Of a stretch of DNA of 64,000 bases, positions 53,874-61,791 are shown one piece after another. The stretch is from Roseivirga sp. GTDB lineage: Bacteria; Bacteroidota; Bacteroidia; Cytophagales; Cyclobacteriaceae. The position numbers were made by a program, and so were the translations under genes. The stretch lies in contig JAGYIY010000002.1 in assembly GCA_018402485.1 (NCBI GenBank), forward strand, positions 496,001-560,000, in the 5' to 3' direction. The notes under the pieces are model-generated. The model searched no databases and was not told the origin of the DNA. It saw only the letters and a program-made list of their open reading frames with translations. Position 1 is the stretch's first letter. Every line of letters starts with the position of its first letter.

Positions 53874-54926
53874 TTAAGCTCTCATAAGCTGCTTTCTATT
53901 TAATTGCAACCATAAATAATATTGAATACCAATAATCAAAGTACCCAGTAACAAATGTATTGGTTGAATGAATGCGGGCACTGCAAAATATGCCATCAGG
54001 GCACCACTAAGAATCTCAATGACCACAACCACAAACAAAGCCAGTGTAAGCTGCGATAACTGTTGAAGATGCTTATTCTCCTTCCAAAGCAAATAGACCA
54101 GATAACCATGTAGTGCTAACAACACCAAAGAATAAGAACGGTGTATCAAAAAGGTTAATCCTAAATTCTCAACCCATGCTGTTCTTTCAAACTCTTTTGC
54201 TATCACATCAATGGCCTCCCTTACTTGGGTACCGAGTACAATTTGAACCGTGGTCAAAAGAATTCCGAATACCAGAAGCAGATTTAATTTCTTTTTAATC
54301 TTGAAAATAGGCCAATCTCTACGCTCGTCTGAAGACCTGAAATAAACATAAATCAGAAGACAAACAATAACGATCGCAAGTAACATATGGATTGTAATCA
54401 TCCACTGTAACAAATTGGTGCTTACTACTACGGACCCAATCCAACCTTGAAATCCAACCAATACAAATGCAAGAAATGAAAGAACAGTTACAAGTTTATC
54501 AGTTTTCCAAAAACGAATAGAAAGCAAAGCTGTTGCCAATATTAGAAACCCAATAAATACCCCTATCAGGCGGTTCACATATTCTATCCAAGTTTTCACC
54601 GCATTGAATTCTTCTTCTTCAAGAATACTCGGATCGCTTTGTACTTGATTGGCCAAACGGCTAAACCCTAAGGCTGACAAGTAACTCGCAAACTTTTCAT
54701 TTTTCGCAACCCGTTGTGCCACGAAAGTTTCCTTGTAGTCTTCCGGAAGTTGACTTACCTCTGTCGGCGGAACCCAACTTCCGAAACACTTGGGCCAGTC
54801 GGGGCATCCCATACCAGCCCCTGTACTTCTCACAATACCGCCTACAGCGATCAAAAGATAAACTGCAAGGATTGTTACGGCAGAAAACTGCCTAAACCTT
54901 ATGATTTTAGTGTTTTGAACTTTCAT
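53874..54926 (-). CDS. ctaA: Heme A synthase (CtaA/COX15)
   Basis: This 350-residue, eight-helix membrane protein converts heme O to heme A. The COX15 signatures are 'GGIVRSTGAGMGCPDWPKCFG' (with the cysteine pair of the first external loop), 'VKTWIEYVNRLIGVFIGFL', 'QGWIGSVVVSTNLLQWMITIHMLLA', 'GTQVREAID' and 'IHRSYSLVLLALH' (heme-binding histidines). The ATG at 54926 overlaps the end of ctaD by 20 bp; a TTG at 54962 would add 12 basic residues and is less likely. The insert at about residues 60-105 is typical of Bacteroidota members. Confidence 0.92.
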   Translation of the reverse strand: MKVQNTKIIRFRQFSAVTILAVYLLIAVGGIVRSTGAGMGCPDWPKCFGSWVPPTEVSQLPEDYKETFVAQRVAKNEKFASYLSALGFSRLANQVQSDPSILEEEEFNAVKTWIEYVNRLIGVFIGFLILATALLSIRFWKTDKLVTVLSFLAFVLVGFQGWIGSVVVSTNLLQWMITIHMLLAIVIVCLLIYVYFRSSDERRDWPIFKIKKKLNLLLVFGILLTTVQIVLGTQVREAIDVIAKEFERTAWVENLGLTFLIHRSYSLVLLALHGYLVYLLWKENKHLQQLSQLTLALFVVVVIEILSGALMAYFAVPAFIQPIHLLLGTLIIGIQYYLWLQLNRKQLMRA

Positions 54927-56790
54927 TGACCACAATTTCCTCCTCTTCCATCTCTTTTTCAAGTTTCACCAATTCAGTTTCATGTGGAAGATTCGACTCC
55001 AAAGTCTGTGAGTAAGGAATATGTTGTGGTATGAAATCATCATCTGCCCCTGGCTTAGAGTAATCATAAGGCCAACGGTAAACAGTTGGTATTTCACCTA
55101 CCCAGTTTCCATGACCGGGGTGTAATGGTGTTGTCCACTCTAAAGTATTTGATTTCCAAGGGTTGGCTGTTGCTTTCCGACCTCTATACATGCTATAGAA
55201 AAAGTTAAAAAGGAATACAAACTGACCGATGAAAGTTGCGATAGCAGCCACCGAAATGAACATATTCAAATCTGTGAACCCACTGAAGGCATCGAAATTG
55301 GTAAAGGAGTAATACCTTCTTGGAAACCCTGCAATACCCGTATAGTGCATTGGGAAAAACACAGCGTAGATTCCAACAAATGTTAACCAAAAGTGGATAT
55401 AACCAAGTTTAGCATCCATCATTCGACCAAACATTTTAGGGAACCAATGATAAACACCTGCCAAAAGACCAAAGGCAGCAGCAGCACCCATTACAAGATG
55501 AAAGTGAGCAACCACGAAGTATGTATCATGCAATTGAATGTCGATGGCTGAGTTACCTAAGAAAATACCTGTAATACCTCCGGATATAAAAACTGAAACC
55601 AATGCAATGGAAAACAACATGGCTGGAGTAAATACAATATTCCCACGCCACAGGGTTGTTAAGTAATTAAATACCTTCACAGCCGATGGAATGGCGATGA
55701 TGAGTGTCAAGAACATAAATATTGAGCCCAAAAATGGATTCAAGCCTGATACAAACATATGGTGTGCCCATACTACAAATGAAAGGAAGGTAATTCCCAT
55801 CATAGATATGATCATTGCTTTGTAACCAAATATAGGCTTTCTAGAATTCGTTGCAATCACTTCTGAGGTAATACCTAAGGCAGGTAATAAAACAATATAC
55901 ACTTCGGGGTGACCCAAGAACCAAAATAAATGCTGGTATAAAATAGGGCTACCTCCTACATTAGGTAAGGCCTCTCCCCCAATGTAGATTTCTGAAAGAT
56001 AAAAAGATGTTCCGAAGCTACGATCGAAGACAAGTAATAAAGCAGCAGCGAATAACACTGGAAAGGATAATAAACCAATTACAGCAGTCAAAAAGAAAGC
56101 CCATATGGTTAGAGGCAGTCTTGAAAAAGTCATCCCCTTCGTCCTGAGGTTAATTACAGTAGTAATATAATTGATACCCCCCATCAACGAAGATGCAATA
56201 AAGAAAACCATGGCTACTAGCCAAAGCGTCATCCCCAAACCAGAACCCGGCATAGCCTGGGGCAGAGCCGATAATGGAGGATATACTACCCAACCACCAG
56301 ATGCAGGACCCGTTTCGATGAACAGGGAGATGAACATGATTACACTAGAAATGAAGAAGAACCAGTAAGATAGCATGTTCATGAAACCGGAAGCCATATC
56401 TCGGGCACCGATTTGCAAGGGAATGAGAAAATTTGAAAATGTCCCACTCAATCCTGCAGTCAATACAAAGAAAACCATAATGGTTCCGTGCATGGTCACA
56501 AGAGCGAGATAGAAATTAGGATCCAATTTACCTTCAGCGGTAATCCATTTACCCAACAAAGGTTGTAGCCATTCTAAATTTGCATCTGGGAAACCCAATT
56601 GCAAACGAAAAACAACCGACATAGCCGCTCCAATCACTGCCCAAAGTATTCCTGTAATCAGGAATTGCTTTGCAATTGTTTTGTGGTCGGTAGTAAATAT
56701 ATACTTTGAAATAAATGATTGCTCATGATCATCGTGATGATCTTCTGCGTGAGCGTGTACATCAATTACTGCTTCTGTTGCTGTTGACAT
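54907..56790 (-). CDS. ctaD: Cytochrome c oxidase subunit I (aa3 type, A family)
   Basis: This 627-residue, 12-helix catalytic subunit has low-spin heme ligands His101 ('TMHGTIM') and His431, heme a3 ligand His429 ('VVAHFHLV'), CuB ligands His294, His343 and His344, and Tyr298 for the His-Tyr cross-link. The motif 'GHPEVYI' holds Glu296, placing it in the A1-like group with a D-channel glutamate; Lys372 marks the K-channel. A histidine-rich N-terminal stretch ('HAHAEDHHDDHEQ') precedes helix 1. It reduces O2 to water and pumps protons. It follows ctaC by 20 bp and overlaps ctaA. Confidence 0.96.
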   Translation of the reverse strand: MSTATEAVIDVHAHAEDHHDDHEQSFISKYIFTTDHKTIAKQFLITGILWAVIGAAMSVVFRLQLGFPDANLEWLQPLLGKWITAEGKLDPNFYLALVTMHGTIMVFFVLTAGLSGTFSNFLIPLQIGARDMASGFMNMLSYWFFFISSVIMFISLFIETGPASGGWVVYPPLSALPQAMPGSGLGMTLWLVAMVFFIASSLMGGINYITTVINLRTKGMTFSRLPLTIWAFFLTAVIGLLSFPVLFAAALLLVFDRSFGTSFYLSEIYIGGEALPNVGGSPILYQHLFWFLGHPEVYIVLLPALGITSEVIATNSRKPIFGYKAMIISMMGITFLSFVVWAHHMFVSGLNPFLGSIFMFLTLIIAIPSAVKVFNYLTTLWRGNIVFTPAMLFSIALVSVFISGGITGIFLGNSAIDIQLHDTYFVVAHFHLVMGAAAAFGLLAGVYHWFPKMFGRMMDAKLGYIHFWLTFVGIYAVFFPMHYTGIAGFPRRYYSFTNFDAFSGFTDLNMFISVAAIATFIGQFVFLFNFFYSMYRGRKATANPWKSNTLEWTTPLHPGHGNWVGEIPTVYRWPYDYSKPGADDDFIPQHIPYSQTLESNLPHETELVKLEKEMEEEEIVVNESSKH

Positions 56791-56810
56791 TGATAATGAT
56801 GTTAAATGTT

Positions 56811-57851
56811 TTATTTGTTTATACCTGAGGTTACCATAGCTAATTCCTTTAAATTATCCGGAACTTGGCTCATATATTCTGGATTTTTCGACAACCAAGA
56901 AGCCTGATCAGCCTTCCACTCATCGTATTCATCCTGCTCTAATACAATCACATTCTTCTTCATAGAGAAGTGACCTCTACCGCAGATTTCAGTACAAGCT
57001 AACTCGTAATTGAAATCTGGATTTCCTTCTTCAATACGTATTTCCTCTGTTGTTTTATTGGCTACAAACCAAAATTGGGTAGGTAAGCCGGGAACAGCAT
57101 CCATTTTAAGTCTCATGTGAGGAATAAACACACTGTGCAATACATCTTTCGCTCTAATCTTGAGCAAAACAGGCTTACCCTTAGGTATAACCAGATTGTT
57201 GGATTTGAAATCATCGAAAGAGGAACGATCACTAAAATCCACTCCATGATCATTCACAGCATCTATCAACCGATAATCATATTCACCGACCTGATTATCC
57301 ATTCCTCCATAGCGAAGAGACCAAGCGAATTGATACCCCATAATTTCTATTTGTTCAGACTCTTCCGGAGCTTCGCTCATGATACCATCCCATGCCAAAA
57401 ATCCGGTAATGACCAACCATGTTAATACAATAGCTGGGATACCTGTCCAAATCAATTCAAGGTTATTGTTGTGTGGGTAGAAAAGCGCTTTATTGTTCTT
57501 TTTGTATCGATACTTGTAAGAGAACCAAAACAATAAAACGTTGGTAGCTACAAAAACAATTCCTGTAATCCACATGGTTCTCCAGAACAATTTATCTGTC
57601 AATACACCATGCTCCGAGGCGATTGGCGGAACATAATCATCGTAGTACACCAAAGAATACCATCCTGCCAAACCGAAAAACACAACCATGAAAACAATCA
57701 TCAATATACCATTGATATTATTACTGGTTTCGGAGGTTTCATTCCCCGTACCTTTAACCACGTTAACCAATCTGGATATTCTGAAAATCAACAACAGAAT
57801 ACCAAGTATCAATAAAACTGCAAGTGCTATATATAAACCGAACATACTCAT
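56811..57851 (-). CDS. ctaC: Cytochrome c oxidase subunit II
   Basis: This 346-residue protein has four predicted helices (two extra at the N-terminus, about 4-23 and 48-68, then the usual hairpin at about 92-112 and 133-153) and a periplasmic cupredoxin domain. The CuA site is intact: the upstream His in 'VLHSVFIP' and 'CTEICGRGHFSM' (two Cys, Glu, His, Met). No cytochrome c domain is fused to the C-terminus, so the oxidase is aa3, not caa3; its electrons must come from a separate or ACIII-bound cytochrome c. It follows actF by 13 bp. Confidence 0.94.
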   Translation of the reverse strand: MSMFGLYIALAVLLILGILLLIFRISRLVNVVKGTGNETSETSNNINGILMIVFMVVFFGLAGWYSLVYYDDYVPPIASEHGVLTDKLFWRTMWITGIVFVATNVLLFWFSYKYRYKKNNKALFYPHNNNLELIWTGIPAIVLTWLVITGFLAWDGIMSEAPEESEQIEIMGYQFAWSLRYGGMDNQVGEYDYRLIDAVNDHGVDFSDRSSFDDFKSNNLVIPKGKPVLLKIRAKDVLHSVFIPHMRLKMDAVPGLPTQFWFVANKTTEEIRIEEGNPDFNYELACTEICGRGHFSMKKNVIVLEQDEYDEWKADQASWLSKNPEYMSQVPDNLKELAMVTSGINK

Positions 57852-57864
57852 TTATTTCAACTGA

Positions 57865-59214
57865 TTAAATATGATGATGTTTTGCTTCTTGTAACATTGG
57901 ATGATTCTTAGGAACCAACGCAAATGACGATAATGCTTTCAGCATAACAAACAAGAAGGCTGCTCCAAACATTAAATACATTCCAATTTCAGTAAAGCCA
58001 AAGGCTCCTGATTCGCCCAATGTACCCGGAGTAACCATTAAATAGAAATCTATCCAATGTCCGCCAATGACTACTATACAAGCTATTTTTAGGAACACAT
58101 TCAATCTTTTCGCATCTCTTGTCATCAATACTAAAAATGGAAAGAAAAAGTTTAGAAAAAGATTAATAAAAAAGTAGGGACTATAGTGATCACTCAGCAA
58201 TCGTTCAACGAAGTACACTGATTCTTCGGGTATATTGGCGTAGTAAATCAACAAAAACTGCGAAAACCATATGTATGTCCAGAAAATGCTGAATGCAAAT
58301 ACAAATTTACCTAAATCGTGCAGGTGATTAGAAGTGACTTGCTGCAAATAACCTGCCTCTTTCAATAAAACGGTAATTAAAGTAATGACAGCTAATCCTG
58401 TTACAAACCAACTTGCAAATACATACCAGCCAAACATGGTTGAGAACCAGTGTGTGTCAATAGACATTATCCAATCCCAAGCTGAAACAGAAGACGAAAC
58501 AGCAAATATGCCTAAAAAGACGGCAGACCATTTTCTCATCTGAACCCAAAAGGTATTCCCGCCCAATTCATCTTCTTTTAAAGACAACCCTTTCAGCTTA
58601 ACAAACATCCAATACCATAGACCAAAAAACAGAACCATCCTCACCACGAAGAAAACTGGAAATGAACCTCCCTCTAATGGGAAATAGAAGAAGCTTGCTT
58701 TTCCTGCGATAAGCTTATCGTAGTGTTCTCCACCCACTTCATATAAGTCACTATGTGTCCAGTGGAATATGTCATGACTGAAAAGGAAGTAACTTACTAG
58801 CATTAAAACACCTGCCGGCAATATCCAATGAGCCATGGCCAAAGGTATGCGCACAATGTAGGCTGACCAGCCGGCCTGTGCCGCGTACTGAATGGCAAAA
58901 AAGAACAAACCGATGATGGCAATTCCTGTAAAGTAGACATTGTTGATCCAAAAATCTATTTTAAATCTTTTGAACCAACCGCCACCATGACCTTCTTCTG
59001 AGGCTTCAGCATCGGCTACGGCAAGTACTTCCATATCTGTTTGTGGCTCATTAAAGCTATGCGACTCTTCCGCATGATCACCTTCATGTTCTTCATCCGC
59101 ATGCTCACCACCGGGCATTACTGCACCAATCAACAATAAAACCAGACCAACCACAAAAGTTATGGCCAATTTCTTCTTGAGTCCTGCGTTAAAATCAAAT
59201 ACTTCTTTAGACAT
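57865..59214 (-). CDS. actF: Alternative complex III subunit ActF (membrane)
   Basis: This 449-residue integral membrane protein has about ten helices and a histidine/acid-rich external loop after helix 1 ('GGEHADEEHEGDHAEESH'). It matches the quinol:cytochrome c oxidoreductase subunit ActF: 'WFKRFKIDFWINNVYFTGIAIIGLFFFAIQYAAQAGWSAY', 'FFYFPLEGGSFPVFFVVRMVLFFGLW' and 'SAWDWIMSIDTHWFSTMFGWYVFAS'. ActF is related to the NrfD-like ActC without its quinol site and may help proton translocation. It lies 18 bp after actE in the same operon. Confidence 0.9.
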   Translation of the reverse strand: MSKEVFDFNAGLKKKLAITFVVGLVLLLIGAVMPGGEHADEEHEGDHAEESHSFNEPQTDMEVLAVADAEASEEGHGGGWFKRFKIDFWINNVYFTGIAIIGLFFFAIQYAAQAGWSAYIVRIPLAMAHWILPAGVLMLVSYFLFSHDIFHWTHSDLYEVGGEHYDKLIAGKASFFYFPLEGGSFPVFFVVRMVLFFGLWYWMFVKLKGLSLKEDELGGNTFWVQMRKWSAVFLGIFAVSSSVSAWDWIMSIDTHWFSTMFGWYVFASWFVTGLAVITLITVLLKEAGYLQQVTSNHLHDLGKFVFAFSIFWTYIWFSQFLLIYYANIPEESVYFVERLLSDHYSPYFFINLFLNFFFPFLVLMTRDAKRLNVFLKIACIVVIGGHWIDFYLMVTPGTLGESGAFGFTEIGMYLMFGAAFLFVMLKALSSFALVPKNHPMLQEAKHHHI

Positions 59215-59232
59215 CGTTAAAAAATTTAAGAT

Positions 59233-59850
59233 TTATTGTTGTTGTAATTTTTGAACGTAACGGGCAATTTTCCAGCGCTTATCAGAACTCATTTGAGAAC
59301 CATGAGCTCCCATTCTACGGATACCCCAGGTAATGACATGATAAACGTGACCTTGCGATAAATTTCTTTGAGCTGGAGCGGTATAGGAAGGTACCCCTGC
59401 ATAAACAGGTGCTACTTTACCATCTGCCTTTCCGTTGGCACCATGGCAATGCGCACAAAACTGATCATATAATCTTTTACCCTCAGCTTGAATTTCAGGC
59501 GTATCGGGAAAAGGATTTTCAATTTGAGCAGCAGCCTCAATATCGTCTTTTCCTAAACGGTAAGGCAAAATATCATTCGGATTTCTTCTCACTGTACCCT
59601 CAACTGGCTTGCGCACGTTTTGAGCATATGGATTATTGGTGTTTGAATTATAAAACTCCCCTTTTCCATCAGTTCTGTTGCTAATGATATTGCCTGCACT
59701 CTCATCCTTGATCTGCGTCAATGGTTCGTAAGGCACCGAATGATACATCTGAGGTGCATATTCCAAACCGGGGTTATCCCCTTTCGCAGTACAACCCACA
59801 ATGGAAGCTACTGCTAAGCCGGAAAGAAAAACTTTGATCTGATTTGTCAT
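59233..59850 (-). CDS. actE: Alternative complex III subunit ActE (monoheme cytochrome c lipoprotein)
   Basis: This 205-residue protein has a lipoprotein signal ('FLSGLAVASIVGC', acylated cysteine), an extended linker with 'YSHVPYEPLTQI'-like sequence ('MYHSVPYEPLTQI'), and a C-terminal cytochrome c domain: 'QFCAHCHGANGKADG' (CxxCH heme site) and the Met ligand in 'RMGAHGSQM'. It is the exit point for electrons from the complex toward the oxidase. It is coded 13 bp after actD. Confidence 0.92.
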   Translation of the reverse strand: MTNQIKVFLSGLAVASIVGCTAKGDNPGLEYAPQMYHSVPYEPLTQIKDESAGNIISNRTDGKGEFYNSNTNNPYAQNVRKPVEGTVRRNPNDILPYRLGKDDIEAAAQIENPFPDTPEIQAEGKRLYDQFCAHCHGANGKADGKVAPVYAGVPSYTAPAQRNLSQGHVYHVITWGIRRMGAHGSQMSSDKRWKIARYVQKLQQQ

Positions 59851-59863
59851 ATCTTAAGTAAAC

Positions 59864-60397
59864 TTATGCTTCAACTTTTTTGTCATTCACTTCGGTAGCC
59901 CCGGAAGACTTTAATGCCTTAGTGATTTCACCGGAATCTATGGCCTTATTTTTCGCTAAATCAATGGCCATGATGTGTCTGTCATCCGTAATTCGAATGT
60001 CTAACAAATTTGCTTTTTTCCATGGTTTCAAATCACTCGATACCAAGAAAGTACCTACCATACCAAAAGCTGCCAACAGCACGGTAAGTTCGAAGGTAAC
60101 CGGAACAAAATCTGGCAAAGCCACAAAGTTCTTACCACCGATAATCATAGGCCAGTCAATACCCAACATCCATATTTGCATCACTAGCGCTAGGGTAGTC
60201 CCTAAAACACCAAACATAAAGGCCGCAATAGGTAGTCTTGACTTTTTGTAACCCAATTCTTCATCGAGCCCGTGTACTGGGAAGGGACTATAAACCTCAT
60301 GAATTTTAACTCCGGCAGAACGCATCTGGCCTACGGCTTTTAAAAGCACGTCCTCATCGTCGAAAACCCCTAGTATGTAGTTTTTTGTATCGCTCAT
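59864..60397 (-). CDS. actD: Alternative complex III subunit ActD (DUF3341)
   Basis: This 177-residue protein has a cytoplasmic N-terminal domain ('YILGVFDDEDVLLKAVGQMRSAGVKIHEVYSPFPVHGLDEELG', the DUF3341 hallmark), two membrane helices (about 55-80 and 99-118) and a C-terminal cytoplasmic part. It is a structural subunit of ACIII. It overlaps actC by 4 bp (ATGA). Confidence 0.92.
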   Translation of the reverse strand: MSDTKNYILGVFDDEDVLLKAVGQMRSAGVKIHEVYSPFPVHGLDEELGYKKSRLPIAAFMFGVLGTTLALVMQIWMLGIDWPMIIGGKNFVALPDFVPVTFELTVLLAAFGMVGTFLVSSDLKPWKKANLLDIRITDDRHIMAIDLAKNKAIDSGEITKALKSSGATEVNDKKVEA

Positions 60398-61773
60398 GAT
60401 TCAGCAGTTTTTTCTTCTATACTTTCAGAAGATGATTTTATAATACTTTTAACCTCTGCCATGTTGATGACCGGAAAGAACTTCGCAAAAAGGAAGAAAG
60501 CGGAGAAGAACAAGCCAAAGGTGAATAAATAGACCCCCACATCATAAATGGTTGGGTAGAACATGGCCCATGATGAAGGTAAATAATCTCTATGCAGTGA
60601 GGTAACAATGATTACAAAACGCTCAAACCACATTCCAATATTGACGATGATGGAAAGTATAAAGGTGGCGGCAATACTTGTTCTGATTTTTTTGATCCAG
60701 AATAAGTGTGGAGAGATCACATTACAAGTCATCATTGACCAGTAAGCCCACCAGTATGGCCCCTGCATTCTGTTGTAAAATGCATATTGCTCAGCAGGAA
60801 CCCCTGAATACCATGCAATAAAGAACTCAGTAATGTAGGCAATCCCCACAATAGACCCCGTTACAATGATGACGATATTCATCAGTTCAATGTGTTCTAT
60901 GGTGATGTAGTCGTGCAATTTAAATACTTGACGTGTCACCAGCATGAGGGTAAGTACCATGGCAAACCCAGAGAAAATAGCTCCCGCCACAAAGTAAGGA
61001 GGGAAAATGGTAGTATGCCATCCTGGAATGACTGAAGTCGCGAAATCAAAAGAGACAATGGTGTGAACGGAAAGCACTAAAGGTGTAGCTAAACCTGCCA
61101 AAATTAAAGACACAGATTCATAGCGCGACCAAGTTCTTGCAGCACCATCCCAACCTAAGGATAATGCACCATAAATAACCTTCCTAATACCTGAAGCTCT
61201 ATCGCGAATAGTGGCGAAATCAGGAACCAGACCAAGGTACCAAAAGACAAGAGATACTGAGAAATAGGTTGATATGGCAAAAACGTCCCATAACAAGGGG
61301 CTGTTAAAATTCACCCATAAAGAACCAAAAGTGTTAGGCAACGGCAAAGCCCAATAAGCTCCTAACCATGGACGCCCCATGTGAAGGATGGGGAACTGAG
61401 CTGCACAAATGACGGCAAAGATGGTCATGGCTTCAGCAGCACGGTTAATGGCCATTCTCCATTTCTGGCGAAATAGCAACAGTACAGCGGAAATTAAAGT
61501 ACCGGCATGACCAATACCTACCCACCATACAAAGTTGGTAATGTCCCATGCCCAGCCCACTGTTTTGTTGAGCCCCCACATGCCAATGCCTTCCCACAAT
61601 GTCATTACCACTGCAATTAGACCGATGGCAAGTGTTACAGCTGATATGCCAAAAGCCATCAGCCACAGTTTACCCGGCTTCCCTTCTACTTGCTTACAGA
61701 TGTCTTCTGTAACATCATGGACGGTTTTTCCGCCTGTAATCAAGGGCTTTCTTACGGATGAAGTTACCTGCAT
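60394..61773 (-). CDS. actC: Alternative complex III subunit ActC (NrfD-like quinol-binding)
   Basis: This 459-residue membrane protein of the NrfD/PsrC family has ten helices ('WWVGIGHAGTLISAVLLLFRQKWRMAINRAAEAMT', 'VSLILAGLATPLVLSVHTIVSFDFATSVIPGWHTTIFPPYFVAGAIFSG'). It forms the quinol oxidation site on the periplasmic side, in contact with the iron-sulfur clusters of ActB. The length and helix pattern are normal. It starts 18 bp after the actB stop. Confidence 0.93.
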   Translation of the reverse strand: MQVTSSVRKPLITGGKTVHDVTEDICKQVEGKPGKLWLMAFGISAVTLAIGLIAVVMTLWEGIGMWGLNKTVGWAWDITNFVWWVGIGHAGTLISAVLLLFRQKWRMAINRAAEAMTIFAVICAAQFPILHMGRPWLGAYWALPLPNTFGSLWVNFNSPLLWDVFAISTYFSVSLVFWYLGLVPDFATIRDRASGIRKVIYGALSLGWDGAARTWSRYESVSLILAGLATPLVLSVHTIVSFDFATSVIPGWHTTIFPPYFVAGAIFSGFAMVLTLMLVTRQVFKLHDYITIEHIELMNIVIIVTGSIVGIAYITEFFIAWYSGVPAEQYAFYNRMQGPYWWAYWSMMTCNVISPHLFWIKKIRTSIAATFILSIIVNIGMWFERFVIIVTSLHRDYLPSSWAMFYPTIYDVGVYLFTFGLFFSAFFLFAKFFPVINMAEVKSIIKSSSESIEEKTAES

Positions 61774-61791
61774 AGTATCTCTCTTTTAATA